A stretch of DNA of 64,000 bases, from NCBI GenBank assembly GCA_035420085.1, contig DAOLUH010000023.1:1-64000 (forward strand), written 5' to 3'. The notes below the pieces were generated by a model, which saw only the letters and a list, made by a program, of their open reading frames with translations, was not told where the DNA came from and searched no databases. This document shows positions 1 to 9,060 of this stretch, piece by piece. Made by a program: the position numbers and the translations under genes. How positions within the stretch are numbered: position 1 is the stretch's first letter; each line of letters opens with the position of its first letter. The stretch comes from DSWT01 sp035420085. Lineage in GTDB: Bacteria; Chloroflexota; Anaerolineae; B4-G1; SLSP01.

Positions 1-1
1 G

Positions 2-667
2 CCGGATGCCGTCGGCAGTCTGCTCGTCATCGGGTTGGCCGCGGGAACGACGCCGACGCAGTACACTGCGGTCTACGGCGCACTGCCGATTGACGGTGTG
101 GAGATCGATCCCGCTATCATCCAGGTGGGACGGGACTACTTTGCAATGACACAACCAAATCTCACGGCTTACGCCGCTGACGGGCGCGCCTTCCTAACGC
201 AGACCACGCAGCACTACGATGTCGTTGCCGTGGATGCCTACCGGCTGCCCTACATCCCCTGGCATCTGACGACGGTGGAGTTCTTCGCGGAAGTGCGCGC
301 GCATCTCACAGAGAAAGGCGTGGTCGCCATCAACGTGGGGCACACGCCGGATGCGGGGGATGGCGATTGGCGGCTGGTTGAGGCGATGGTCGCCACGATG
401 CGGCAGGTTTACCCATCGGTGTATGTGATCGACATACCTGGCAGCTTCAATGCCATCGTCGTCGCCACGGTCAAACCGACCACAGCCCAAAATCTGGCCG
501 CGAATCTCGCCGTTTTGACCGATGCGCGCCTGCAAACTGTGGCGCAGCGCGCGCTGGCGAATCTGCGCGCGCCGGGGGCGAGCGCGCTGATCTTCACCGA
601 CGACCGCGCACCCGTCGAACAACTGACGCACGACTTGGCCCTGCGCTATATCCTCGGCGGGCAATGA
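2..667 (+). CDS. Spermidine synthase-like protein, 5'-truncated by the window edge
   Basis: The reading frame is open from base 2, so the start lies outside the window; an in-frame TTG at 35 sits inside a conserved motif and is not a start. The visible 221 residues show a class I SAM-dependent/aminopropyltransferase fold: a glycine-rich motif I (VIGLAAGTT), an acidic motif II (VEIDP) at the end of strand 2, and a later VVAVDAYRLPY segment like the D-x-Y region of spermidine synthases. This fits the spermidine synthase (SpeE-like) superfamily, often fused to a membrane transporter domain in bacteria. Whether it makes polyamines cannot be told without the N-terminal part. Confidence 0.7.
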   Translation, partial: PDAVGSLLVIGLAAGTTPTQYTAVYGALPIDGVEIDPAIIQVGRDYFAMTQPNLTAYAADGRAFLTQTTQHYDVVAVDAYRLPYIPWHLTTVEFFAEVRAHLTEKGVVAINVGHTPDAGDGDWRLVEAMVATMRQVYPSVYVIDIPGSFNAIVVATVKPTTAQNLAANLAVLTDARLQTVAQRALANLRAPGASALIFTDDRAPVEQLTHDLALRYILGGQ

Positions 668-714
668 AGTATGAGTCAACGGATTCAACGGACGAAACGG
701 ATTAGGAAAGCCCT

Positions 715-1149
715 ATGGATGACATTGTGATTCGCCTTGCCACGCGCGCTGACGTTGCCGCCATCGTCGGGTTAGCAGTCCAATTGGGGTACAGTGTCGC
801 GGAAAACGAGGCCGCCGACTGGCTTGTGGACCTTTCCCGGCGTACAGACCATGCGATATACGTTGCGGCGTCCGGGGAAGAGGTTGTGGGATGGATTCAT
901 CTTTACATTGACTATAGCCTGCTACACAGTCCGGTCGTGGCCCTCGGCGGGATTGTCGTGGATGAGACCCAGCGCGGCAAAGGGATCGGACGCCGATTGA
1001 TGGAACAGGCCGAGGCGTGGGGCCGGGCGCAGGGCTGCGTGGCCGTCTATTTGAAAACAAACACGATTCGCCACGAGGCTCATGCTTTCTATGAAAGTCT
1101 GGGCTACGGTAGGGTCAAAACGCAGTATGCTTATCGCAAAGCGTTGTAA
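715..1149 (+). CDS. GNAT family N-acetyltransferase
   Basis: This 144-residue protein has the size and layout of a single-domain GCN5-related N-acetyltransferase. The acetyl-CoA pyrophosphate-binding motif A is visible as V-V-D-E-T-Q-R-G-K-G-I-G-R-R-L at about residues 80-95. It follows the beta4 strand (VVALGGIVV) and precedes the C-terminal ARG/Y-ESLGY-like motif (HAFYESLGYGRV), where acetyltransferases of this family carry a catalytic or structural tyrosine. A purine-rich AGGAAAG lies just ahead of the ATG. It should acetylate an amine of a small molecule or protein; the substrate cannot be inferred. It stands alone between the upstream partial gene and the lipoprotein gene. Confidence 0.85.
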   Translation: MDDIVIRLATRADVAAIVGLAVQLGYSVAENEAADWLVDLSRRTDHAIYVAASGEEVVGWIHLYIDYSLLHSPVVALGGIVVDETQRGKGIGRRLMEQAEAWGRAQGCVAVYLKTNTIRHEAHAFYESLGYGRVKTQYAYRKAL

Positions 1150-1163
1150 ACTCAGCCGCCGGA

Positions 1164-1191
1164 TTGACTAACCTGACACAGTTCATATAAT
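1164..1191 (+). promoter_or_regulatory. Sigma-70-type promoter for the DUF3048 lipoprotein gene
   Basis: TTGACT at 1164-1169 and TATAAT at 1186-1191 are separated by 16 bp. A transcript from about 1198 would carry the GGAGGT at 1225-1230 ahead of the ATG at 1234. Confidence 0.65.
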
Positions 1192-1233
1192 GAGCGCTGC
1201 TTCTCGATGACTCCAGTGCGCTATGGAGGTAAT

Positions 1234-2448
1234 ATGTACAAGCGTATATACTATTTAGGATTACTTTGCATCATTGCGCTGTTTATGGCCGGGTGTGGCG
1301 CTCCAACAACGCCGGCAGCGACCGCCACACCGACCCGCACGCCCGCGCCGCAGGCGACAGCGACGACCGCGCCAACCGCCACCGCCACACCACTCCCGCC
1401 CACGCCAACGGCGACCGCTTCCCCCACACCGGCGGCGCTCGTCGTGACGCCCTTCCCGCTGGACGTCAATCCGCTGACCGGCGAGAAAATGGAGAGCGCC
1501 GAGGTTTTGGACCGCATCCCCATCGCCATCAAAGTTTCCAACTCGCCGGAAGTGCGACCACAATCGGGCCTCAACTCGGCGGATCTGGTGTTTGAACACT
1601 TCGCGGAGGGCAACATCACCCGCTTCACTGCCGTCTTCTATGGTAAAGAGCCTCAACAGGTCGGCTCGGTGCGCAGCGGGCGACTGATCGATCTGGAAAT
1701 CCCGGCGATGTATCATGCGCTGTTCGGTTATTCAGGGTCCAGCGCGGGCGTCAAGGAACGCATCCGCAATTCAGATTTGTTCCCCACCTACATTGCCGCG
1801 CCAGATTTTGGCGTGGGACAGCCTTATTTCTATCGTGTGCCGCAAGAGGGGAAAGCCTTTGAGCACACGCTCTTCACCAATCCCACCGTGCTGCGCCAGC
1901 TCGCCGACGAACGCGGCATCAACAAACGGCCGGAGTTCCCCCGGCTAATGGCGTTCAGCGAGACGCCAATCGAAGGCGGAACACCAATAAGCTACTTTGA
2001 GGTCAACTATCTCAACGGTGCGTGTACAGCGGAATGGACCTACGATGCGACCATCGGACGCTGGAAACGCGCGACCGCCGGCGTGGCGCAAACCGATTAC
2101 CTCACCGGCGAGCCACTGACGACGGCCAACGTCATCATCGTCTATGCCAACCACATTGAAACGGATATCCTGGAAGACACCTGGGGCGGCGGACACCAAT
2201 CTATCCAAATACAAATCTGGGGCACCGGGCCGGCGCTCATCTTCCGCGATGGCGTGATGCAGAATGGCTATTGGGAACGCCTCGAGCGCAACCACATGCT
2301 CACGTTCTGGGTCTCGGAAGGGCATCCCATCCCCTTGAAACCCGGCAACACGTGGTTCCAGATGGTGCCGCTGGATACGACTGTAGAAGAAATCAAAGAA
2401 GGGCAATTGCGCTTCACACCCAAAGGCGTCGTGCCGTTTGGGCGATAA
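1234..2448 (+). CDS. DUF3048 (YerB-like) lipoprotein
   Basis: The start is taken at ATG 1234 because GGAGGT (1225-1230) lies just upstream and the protein then begins with a clean lipoprotein signal: a basic start, a hydrophobic core and the lipobox F-M-A-G-C. An ATG at 1207 is in frame but adds only a polar stretch. After the lipid-anchoring cysteine comes a roughly 60-residue Thr/Pro/Ala linker, then a DUF3048 domain recognisable from NPLTG, the RPQSGL-ADLVFEHFAEG region and the IGSVRSGR-like segment (here VGSVRSGRL). The C-terminal part ends with the W-E-R...LKPGNTWFQMVP segment of DUF3048_C. It is predicted to be displayed on the outer face of the membrane; the molecular role of the family is not established. 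Confidence 0.85.
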   Translation: MYKRIYYLGLLCIIALFMAGCGAPTTPAATATPTRTPAPQATATTAPTATATPLPPTPTATASPTPAALVVTPFPLDVNPLTGEKMESAEVLDRIPIAIKVSNSPEVRPQSGLNSADLVFEHFAEGNITRFTAVFYGKEPQQVGSVRSGRLIDLEIPAMYHALFGYSGSSAGVKERIRNSDLFPTYIAAPDFGVGQPYFYRVPQEGKAFEHTLFTNPTVLRQLADERGINKRPEFPRLMAFSETPIEGGTPISYFEVNYLNGACTAEWTYDATIGRWKRATAGVAQTDYLTGEPLTTANVIIVYANHIETDILEDTWGGGHQSIQIQIWGTGPALIFRDGVMQNGYWERLERNHMLTFWVSEGHPIPLKPGNTWFQMVPLDTTVEEIKEGQLRFTPKGVVPFGR

Positions 2449-2453
2449 GACCT

Positions 2454-2487
2454 ATCCTTGCGAAAGTTTCCGAACCTTCGCAAGGAT
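2454..2487. repeat. Intergenic inverted repeat of the CCTTGCGAA family
   Basis: A perfect 11-bp inverted repeat, ATCCTTGCGAA at 2454-2464 and TTCGCAAGGAT at 2477-2487, encloses a 12-nt loop just after the lipoprotein stop. It could act as a terminator, but no T-run follows. The same word recurs at 13256-13297, near 19005-19086 and near 25132-25147, always between genes. Confidence 0.6.
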
Positions 2488-2501
2488 GGGACGCGGGACG
2501 C

Positions 2502-2529
2502 TTGTCTTTTCAAACACCCGTGTTATAAT
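2502..2529 (+). promoter_or_regulatory. Promoter of the tRNA-Val gene
   Basis: TTGTCT at 2502-2507 and a perfect TATAAT at 2524-2529 are 16 bp apart. Transcription would start a few bases before the mature tRNA 5' end at 2540. Confidence 0.7.
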
Positions 2530-2539
2530 CTGCGCGTGA

Positions 2540-2613
<74 letters not shown>

Positions 2614-2614
2614 T

Positions 2615-2848
2615 TATAGCTTTATCCTCGACAAGCAAGCCGCCAGCAAGAGCGCGAACACGATTCGTAACTACCGCATCACCTTCAGCAAGATCGCGCT
2701 GTGGCTGAAAACCACCCGCTCGAATGACCCCGATCTCTGCTCAACATCCATACCGAACTGTAGAGGTCCAGAGGGTGCGCCACGCCCGCTGACACGAGAT
2801 GCACTCATGATTACGTTTGAGAGGTGTGGTGCGGGTGACACAAGGTGA
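2615..2848 (+). pseudogene. Remnant of a tyrosine recombinase (integrase) N-terminal domain
   Basis: Directly after the tRNA, an open frame (about 2615-2848, ending in TGA) reads Y-S-F-I-L-D-K-Q-A-A-S-K-S-A-N-T-I-R-N-Y-R and then ITFSKIALWLK. This closely matches the start of the SAM-like core-binding domain of phage integrase/XerC-type recombinases (a helix ending in SxNTIRxYRxxLxxFxxWL). The match fades afterwards, there is no start codon, and the catalytic domain with its R-H-R-Y residues is absent. It looks like the decayed edge of an element that integrated at the tRNA-Val gene. Identification rests on one short motif only. Confidence 0.45.
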
Positions 2849-2882
2849 GCACAAAGATGCGTCAGTACATTTCTACTGTAAC

Positions 2883-3650
2883 TCAGATGAGCGGCATCAG
2901 TGTATCCGGCAGTGAACGATCCGTAACCCAGGCGCGGACGGTATCGGCGAACAGGCCTGGCGCTTGCAGATTCCACACGTGCCCCACGCCTGGAACGAGC
3001 ACGCCCTTCGCGCCGGGGATGGCGCGACTGAGTTGACGCGCCGCGCGCTTGGCGAAGAAGGTCTCCTGCTGTCCGACTGCGACCAGAGTCGGTGATGTCG
3101 TCTGCGCCGGCATTTCGATGTCGAGATACGCTTCCAGCACTTGCATAAACGCGGCGACCGAAAAGCTCTTGAAATCATCGCGCAATAGCGTGCGGTACTG
3201 CGCCGGGATGCCAAACTGCAACGCCACCAGCGCGGCGACCTGTTCCGGGCGCAGCAAGCGCAGGATCGGCTCATTGAGTCGCTGCACGGCGACCAGGGCC
3301 TTGCTCAGGCGCGTCCCCGTGCCGCTCAGGATGGCGTGATCCACGGCTTCGGGCGCGGCGACCATCAACGCTTGCGCGATCACTCCGCCGAAAGACAATC
3401 CGACCACGTGCGCCTTGCCGTTGGGCGTTGTTTCACGGATCACATCGGCAAGATACGCCACTGTGTCGCGCACCACAAGGGGAACGACATCCGCGCTCTG
3501 ACCGTGTCCCGGCAAGTCCGGCGCGAGGCAGTGGAAGTCGGTCAACCGCTCGAACTGCGGCTGCCACATCCGCCCACTGAGCGGCGACCCGTGCAGGAAG
3601 AGAATTGCGGGAGCGTCAATTGCGCCAGCTTCGTGGATATATAGCTTCAT
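2883..3650 (-). CDS. Alpha/beta hydrolase
   Basis: The 255-residue protein has the standard alpha/beta-hydrolase elements: the oxyanion-hole segment FLHGSP at residues 18-23, the PDLPGHGQS loop at 44-52, the nucleophile elbow G-L-S-F-G-G with Ser86, and the catalytic histidine in VGHVWNL near the C terminus. The acid residue normally found after strand 6 (GxxD) is not obvious; the equivalent segment reads GQQETFF, so Glu may serve or the acid may lie elsewhere. The substrate is unknown. Its ATG overlaps the lspA stop by 4 bases, which indicates translational coupling to lspA. Confidence 0.85.
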   Translation of the reverse strand: MKLYIHEAGAIDAPAILFLHGSPLSGRMWQPQFERLTDFHCLAPDLPGHGQSADVVPLVVRDTVAYLADVIRETTPNGKAHVVGLSFGGVIAQALMVAAPEAVDHAILSGTGTRLSKALVAVQRLNEPILRLLRPEQVAALVALQFGIPAQYRTLLRDDFKSFSVAAFMQVLEAYLDIEMPAQTTSPTLVAVGQQETFFAKRAARQLSRAIPGAKGVLVPGVGHVWNLQAPGLFADTVRAWVTDRSLPDTLMPLI

Positions 3651-4138
3651 TGTACGTCCTTCCGTTTCGATAACTCCAAAATCAGCAGTCCAATGCCCAC
3701 CATAATCGCCACATCCGCCAGGTTGAAGATACCCGTGCGGAGGTTGCCGATGCCCACGTTGAGAAAATCCACCACCGCGCCATTGTAATAGAGGCGGTCC
3801 AGCAGGTTGCCGGCCCCGCCGCCGATGACCAATGCTGCACCGGTGATGCCCGTCGTATTAAGTTCGCGCGTGGTCAGGACAAAGGCCAGCATAACGGCAA
3901 CCATCAATCCCGCCAACACGATGAACACCCAAAAGCGCACCGTGTCCGGCAATCTGGCGCCCAAGCCCAGGAAAGACCCCTGGTTCTCCGTATAGTGCAG
4001 CACCACTGTGCCGCCGAGGGCGTAGATAGGCGACGTTGTGGCCAGATACCGTTTGGCAATGGCCTTTGTCACCTGATCGCATCCCACACACGCGCAGACG
4101 ATGACGAGGATTAACAGGATTTTGCGATTGGTTTTCAT
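3647..4138 (-). CDS. lspA: Lipoprotein signal peptidase (signal peptidase II)
   Basis: This aspartic protease of the inner membrane removes the signal peptide from prolipoproteins after lipidation; the DUF3048 lipoprotein in this window is a plausible substrate. The 163 residues match the family length. Visible elements are the CDQVTKAIAK start, the HYTENQGSFLGLG segment, the GGGAGNLLDRLYYNGAVVDF region with the first catalytic aspartate, and FNLADVAIMVG with the second. Four hydrophobic segments fit the usual four-helix topology. It is the first gene of a two-gene unit with the alpha/beta hydrolase, whose start overlaps its stop. Confidence 0.95.
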   Translation of the reverse strand: MKTNRKILLILVIVCACVGCDQVTKAIAKRYLATTSPIYALGGTVVLHYTENQGSFLGLGARLPDTVRFWVFIVLAGLMVAVMLAFVLTTRELNTTGITGAALVIGGGAGNLLDRLYYNGAVVDFLNVGIGNLRTGIFNLADVAIMVGIGLLILELSKRKDVQ

Positions 4139-4170
4139 TGTGAGGAGTGATTATAGGGCATCTTTTGGTC

Positions 4171-4199
4171 TTGACAAGATTATATTTATATATTAAAAT
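4171..4199 (+). promoter_or_regulatory. Strong sigma-70 promoter for the vitellogenin-like gene
   Basis: A consensus TTGACA at 4171-4176 and TAAAAT at 4194-4199 are spaced by exactly 17 bp. They lie in a markedly AT-rich stretch (about 4150-4240) that separates lspA from the divergent secreted-protein gene. Confidence 0.75.
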
Positions 4200-4253
4200 C
4201 ATATTTATGATATAAAATATAATAAATTGACAAATCATACCCTGGAGGATAAA

Positions 4254-6974
4254 ATGAAAGTAGTGAGGAAAAAATTCTGGCAGTTTCTGGCTATTCTTCT
4301 GTTAATCTCGTCAACCTCTCAGTTATTTATCACCGGATCGTCTATAGTTGCAGCTTCGCCCACCGTAACGGCCCCATCATCTCGCAAAGAGCTATCTCCG
4401 GTTGCGGTTTTACCACCCACACAGTCAGAAGTAGAGCGTGCAGCGGCAGCGATATGTCTGCCCATCACCAACTTCGTGTATTTACCTCTGGTAGGTAGCG
4501 CTACCGGCGGTGTTGTTGTTCCTCCGGAGCCAATGCTCCGCGAGCTTCAGTATGGGGTTGGCAAGACGTATGTGTACCAATACCAGATGACTACGGATGT
4601 CGTCGCTGGCAAACTTGACAGCGCGGGGTATCGTGAGGATTCGCCAAACACTTCCGTGGTGCGGGGGACAGTGCGGGTCAGTATCACCGGAAAGGAAGGG
4701 GCGGATGTTTTCGTCGGTTATATCAGCTTTGTTGACCCGGTCGTGTGCGCCGACAATGGCGAAGAACCCGACTCTTTTATGGATGACGCGGACTTCTTGG
4801 GCGATCTGCAAACGGCGGTGGGCTTCAAGCAGCGCGCCGATGGCGTGATTCTGGAGGTATCAAGCTCTCCCACAGCGCAACCGGCGGCGGTGAATTTGCT
4901 CAAGGGTATCTTGAATTCGCTCCAGGCCACCTTGCAGGCTGATGATTCATACACTGCGTCGGAATCTGCTGCGCAGGGAACCTATACCGCCCACTATGCT
5001 GCTGAACAGTTGCATACGGGTTTGCAATTGACCAAGACGATTGATCAAGACGCATTTGCCAATTTTCTCACGCAGGGCGATCTTCCCAGTTTTATGTTGA
5101 ACAATACGATTCGCATGACGCTGGATCGCGCCACGGGCGTCTTTAGCTATATCAAGTTCCACGAGGTGATTCGCTCAGAAGATGTGCAGGCGCTTGATCC
5201 AGATACCGTTGAAGGTGTCGCAGTGTGGAATACTTCACGCACCAGCGGTTTTCTCAAGCTCGTGCAGGTTGAAGATACGCCTGCCCAAGCCCTGAGCGCG
5301 CTGGACTTGTCTGCTTATCAGAGTGGGGGGCTGGGTATTGAGTTCGATGCTCCTGTGGAACCGCCGCTTGGGATTGATATGGATACCCTCGATCTTGCCG
5401 CCGAACTCGACGCTTTGGAGGCTGATCCCGCCAATCTGGACCTGTTTCATCGTATGACCTTAATCCTGAGTGCTGATGCCACTGGATCAGCACTCACCGA
5501 GATGCAGTCACGCTTGTTGCACAGCCTGGATCAGGAAGAAGTCGCGCGGATTTACATTGACCTGCTCGGCTATGAGGGTTCGGCTGGATCGCAGGCGGTG
5601 CTCGCCGGTCTGCTTGATCCCACCGACCCGCAGACTGCGGTGATCTCCACCACATTACAGGAACAGGCGCTAATCAACCTGGCGTTGGTGAAAGAACCGG
5701 CGCCCGTGGCCCTGGGAATGATGACCACGCTTATGGATAGCTCGGTGGTCACCACACACGCCGATATGGCGACGCTGGCTTGGGGCGCGATGGCCAGCAC
5801 GTTGTCCAGCTCGCACCCGTTGAGCGCCACCGAGGTCTATGCTGACTTGCGGACCCGTTTGAACAACGCCAGCACGGATGAACACGTGGAGTTGCTCTTG
5901 ACGGCTTTGGGCAACACAGCCAATAGCGGCCTGCCGGGCATTGTGAGCGCCTATTTTACCCATCCTTCACCGCGCGTCCAATGGACGGCGTATCAAGCGT
6001 TGCAAGGCGTGCCCGGTCAGGAAGTCGAAAACATCTTGATCGCTGCGTTGGAAGACGCGACGATAAGCCCATTTGTCAAACAGGGCGCGGTGTTGGCGCT
6101 GAAAAATCTACAGGGCGGCGTCAGTCCGGTGGGTTCTAAAGCCGTCAAGGATTTTCTCGACAAATACCCCACACCCCAGGGGGGAATTTTCCAGAAAACA
6201 TGGACCAAGGAATTTGGTGGCCAGCGGGTGGGCGGCAGCGCCCCCGGTCATGTCTTGATGGCCAGCCCGCCTTTTGTCTCACGCTTGGAATTGCAGACGA
6301 TGCAAGAAGTCAATTTCTATCTGAAAGCTGTGCACTTCAACTTTGAGATCGAAAAGAAGTTGCTCACTGCCCAGGCGTGGAGCAAGCCCAAGGATGCCTC
6401 TTTCCAGCAATTTGGCGTCCGGTTGATTATCTTCGGCAAAACGCTCAAGGACGAAGTGCAGGATTTGGGTTGCGCGGCAAGTAAAACCGAAAATATCTAC
6501 AACGCGACACGCGACATCTACAACGCGAATTTCCAGTATCCGGTCTGGGGCGCGCTGGTGGTTGGCGTGGGGCTGAAGATAGATGGCAATTTCAAGATGG
6601 ACTATCACTACAACTGGAGTATGTGTAATCCATTGGATATGACCGGTCAGTTGGGCATCACGCCGCAAGCTTCGCTGCGAGGTACGGCTTCCGGCTATGC
6701 TGCACTCTGGAGATTGCGCGGTGGTGTGGCTATGGAAACCGATATTCTGGCGGTCAAGATACCGCCCACGCTGACGGCTACCTATAGCCTGGCGAATGAT
6801 TTCAAGGCCTGCGCGCTGGTGCCCTTACAGATCTCTGCTTTGAACGGTTCGTTGGTGGCGTTTGCTGAAGTCAAGGCTTTCGGCAAGTGGAATCGTTTCC
6901 TCGAGAAAACGCTGTGGAGTTTTGCTTTGCCATCAGGAAATTACAAGCTGGTTGAACAGTGCTGGACGCCGTAG
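4254..6974 (+). CDS. Secreted protein with a vitellogenin-N/large lipid-transfer-like domain
   Basis: The start is ATG 4254, preceded by GGAGG (4244-4248) and giving a basic signal peptide; an in-frame start at 4227 would precede the ribosome-binding site. About 50 low-complexity residues and a V-Y-L-P-L-V segment (75-80) follow. From about residue 93 the order of elements recalls the vitellogenin/MTP/apolipoprotein B N-terminal module: YGVGKTYVYQYQ, a beta-barrel region, NLLKGILNSLQATL (from 214; the animal family has N-x-KRGIL-x-x-LQ), a G-T-Y-x-x-x-Y segment and KTIDQDAF. A helical-repeat region (about 400-640) contains LLGYEGSAGSQAVLAGLL and LLTALGNTANSGLPGI. The last ~260 residues look beta-rich. 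A lipid-binding role is inference from this resemblance; it could instead be a generic beta plus HEAT-repeat secreted protein. Confidence 0.6.
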   Translation: MKVVRKKFWQFLAILLLISSTSQLFITGSSIVAASPTVTAPSSRKELSPVAVLPPTQSEVERAAAAICLPITNFVYLPLVGSATGGVVVPPEPMLRELQYGVGKTYVYQYQMTTDVVAGKLDSAGYREDSPNTSVVRGTVRVSITGKEGADVFVGYISFVDPVVCADNGEEPDSFMDDADFLGDLQTAVGFKQRADGVILEVSSSPTAQPAAVNLLKGILNSLQATLQADDSYTASESAAQGTYTAHYAAEQLHTGLQLTKTIDQDAFANFLTQGDLPSFMLNNTIRMTLDRATGVFSYIKFHEVIRSEDVQALDPDTVEGVAVWNTSRTSGFLKLVQVEDTPAQALSALDLSAYQSGGLGIEFDAPVEPPLGIDMDTLDLAAELDALEADPANLDLFHRMTLILSADATGSALTEMQSRLLHSLDQEEVARIYIDLLGYEGSAGSQAVLAGLLDPTDPQTAVISTTLQEQALINLALVKEPAPVALGMMTTLMDSSVVTTHADMATLAWGAMASTLSSSHPLSATEVYADLRTRLNNASTDEHVELLLTALGNTANSGLPGIVSAYFTHPSPRVQWTAYQALQGVPGQEVENILIAALEDATISPFVKQGAVLALKNLQGGVSPVGSKAVKDFLDKYPTPQGGIFQKTWTKEFGGQRVGGSAPGHVLMASPPFVSRLELQTMQEVNFYLKAVHFNFEIEKKLLTAQAWSKPKDASFQQFGVRLIIFGKTLKDEVQDLGCAASKTENIYNATRDIYNANFQYPVWGALVVGVGLKIDGNFKMDYHYNWSMCNPLDMTGQLGITPQASLRGTASGYAALWRLRGGVAMETDILAVKIPPTLTATYSLANDFKACALVPLQISALNGSLVAFAEVKAFGKWNRFLEKTLWSFALPSGNYKLVEQCWTP

Positions 6975-7050
6975 CTAAACAATGCTCGACAAAGACCTGT
7001 ATGTTGCAGAACTGGATTAGCTAAAAGTCTCGCGTCCAGTTCGGGATAGG

Positions 7051-7080
7051 CGGCGGGGTGAACATCCACCCCGCCGTTTT
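7051..7080 (+). terminator. Rho-independent terminator
   Basis: CGGCGGGGTG (7051-7060) and CACCCCGCCG (7067-7076) form a perfect 10-bp GC-rich stem with a 6-nt loop, followed by TTTT. It ends transcription of the vitellogenin-like gene 77 bases after its stop. Confidence 0.8.
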
Positions 7081-7215
7081 CAATGTGCGTGCGTTGCTCC
7101 GAGAGTTGATCTGTACCCATAGTGCAATATGGCAGGCGTGATTAGGCAATCGTATGGGTTGTCTATCTCGCACTTGGGAGTATAACGTCTGTACCATTCA
7201 ACTCGGAGGTGGATG

Positions 7216-9042
7216 ATGACGAAATTCCCCATCCTGACCACACTCGAAGTGGACGGGCGCTCGGCCCCGCCGGATTGGGCGGTGAAGCAGCGCTATCTCA
7301 TTGACTTGATGAACCACGCCGCCGTGGATTTTGTAGACCGCTATACCCGGCCCGACGGGACGCTGATCTGGCGCGATGTCTGGCCTGGCATGGACGGCTC
7401 CGACGACGGCTACGAGAGCTTCGTCACCTTTCCGCTGTTCTACATTCTCGGCGGCGGCGAACACGTTCACGCGCTGGCGCGCAGCGAGTGGAACGCCGTC
7501 ACGTGGCAATTCACCGGCTACGGGCAGGTCTACCGCGAGTACGACGCCTATTACGACTGGATGCACCACGGCGAAAGCTCGACGTACATCTATTATTTCG
7601 GGTTGGCGAACCCGTATCATCATGTAGACCGCACCCGCGCGCTGCGCTTCGCCGCGATGTACACTGGCGAAGACCCCGCCGCGCCCAACTGGGATCCCGT
7701 CCACAAAATGATCCGCTCGCCCATCAACGGCAGTGGCGGGCCGCGCTTTGAGATGTCGGCGGAGGATTGGGTGACGCACCGCCCCGTGCTGGCGGATTAC
7801 CTCTCGCCCTACGAAGACGTCCCTGGCTTCGACTTCGCCGGCGACCCGCTCAAGAAGCTGAACTGGAACGACGACGCCACCTTCGCCAAAATCCTCACGC
7901 TGATGAACGAGCGCATGGTCCCCGGCGACGTGCCGCTGAACCTCAACGCCACCAGCCTGATCACGAGCGCCTATTTATACACGGGCGACGTCAAATACAA
8001 AAATTGGGTGCTGGACTACCTGAGCGCGTGGCGCGAGCGGACGGAGAAAAACGGCGGCATTATGCCCGATAACATCGGCCCGAATGGCGTCATCGGCGAG
8101 CGGATGGGCGGCAAGTGGTGGGGCGGCTACTACGGCTGGCGCTGGCCCCACGGCGCGTGGATCATTCTCGAAAGCACGCTCATCGCCGGGTGCAATGCCA
8201 CGTTGCTCACCGGCGATGACGCGTGGCTCGATCTGCATCGCTCGCAGGCGGATTTGCTCTGGTCTATGCGCAAGGACGATGCCGGCGTGGTCAAGGTTCC
8301 CTTCCGCCACAGCGACAGCGGTTGGCTCGATTATCGCCCGCTGCAATCGCAGCATTTCCTCTACGCCTACTTTATGAGCCGCAGCGCGGCGGATTGGGCG
8401 CGCATCGAAGAACACTTCCCCGACCGCGCCGGTTGGTACAGCGCGCCGCCGAGCTTTGGCAAGGCGGGGCACTTCGGGCCGGAGAAGTGGTTCGGCTATG
8501 TGATGGGCGAGAATCCAGACTTCCCCGATCAAGTGTTGGAGGAAACGTACACGTGTATGCAGCGGCGGCTGGACAAGATAGACGCCGACGATTGGGCGGC
8601 GTTGGAGACGTGGGACGTGCATCACTGGCAAGACCTCAACCCGGTGGTGCCGGAGGGCCTCATCCAGATGGCGATGGGGACGCCGGCGGCGGTCTACCAC
8701 GGCGGCCTGCTGCACGCCAGCGTGCGCTACTTCGACGCCGCGTGCGAGCGCCCTGGCTTGCCGCAGGACGTCGCCGCGCTCGTCGAGCGGATCACGCCGG
8801 AGGGAATCGTGCTCATGCTGGTCAACACCAATCCGCTGGAAGACCGTGGGGTGACGGTGCAGGCCGGCGCGTTCGGTGAGCATCAATTCACGACGGTTAC
8901 GTTCGATGGCGCACCCGACAAGCCCATTGCGCTGGACGACAAAGTCTTCCAGGTCAGCCTCGGCCCGTGGGCGCAGGCGCGCCTGCATTTGGGAATGACG
9001 CGGTTTGTTAATCCGCCGACATACAATTTCCCTGGGGTGTGA
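7216..9042 (+). CDS. Unrecognised cytoplasmic protein, probably a carbohydrate-active enzyme
   Basis: I do not recognise the family with certainty. The start at 7216 (second of two adjacent ATGs, 7213 and 7216) has the better spacing from GGAGGT at 7205-7210. The ~608 residues have no signal peptide or membrane segment. The protein is rich in aromatic and acidic clusters (LIWRDVWPGMDGSDDGYES, WWGGYYGWRWPHG, YYDWMHHGESSTY) and has many Trp/Tyr-flanked helices, as in (alpha/alpha)6-barrel glycosidases and lyases. The C-terminal ~100 residues look like a beta-sandwich (VERITPEGIVLMLVNTNPLEDRGVTVQAG), a common cap in such enzymes. It leads an operon with a ROK sugar kinase and DeoC, which supports a role in sugar breakdown. 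Substrate and catalytic residues are unknown. Confidence 0.6.
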   Translation: MTKFPILTTLEVDGRSAPPDWAVKQRYLIDLMNHAAVDFVDRYTRPDGTLIWRDVWPGMDGSDDGYESFVTFPLFYILGGGEHVHALARSEWNAVTWQFTGYGQVYREYDAYYDWMHHGESSTYIYYFGLANPYHHVDRTRALRFAAMYTGEDPAAPNWDPVHKMIRSPINGSGGPRFEMSAEDWVTHRPVLADYLSPYEDVPGFDFAGDPLKKLNWNDDATFAKILTLMNERMVPGDVPLNLNATSLITSAYLYTGDVKYKNWVLDYLSAWRERTEKNGGIMPDNIGPNGVIGERMGGKWWGGYYGWRWPHGAWIILESTLIAGCNATLLTGDDAWLDLHRSQADLLWSMRKDDAGVVKVPFRHSDSGWLDYRPLQSQHFLYAYFMSRSAADWARIEEHFPDRAGWYSAPPSFGKAGHFGPEKWFGYVMGENPDFPDQVLEETYTCMQRRLDKIDADDWAALETWDVHHWQDLNPVVPEGLIQMAMGTPAAVYHGGLLHASVRYFDAACERPGLPQDVAALVERITPEGIVLMLVNTNPLEDRGVTVQAGAFGEHQFTTVTFDGAPDKPIALDDKVFQVSLGPWAQARLHLGMTRFVNPPTYNFPGV

Positions 9043-9060
9043 GGGGTAGGGAGGCATTTT

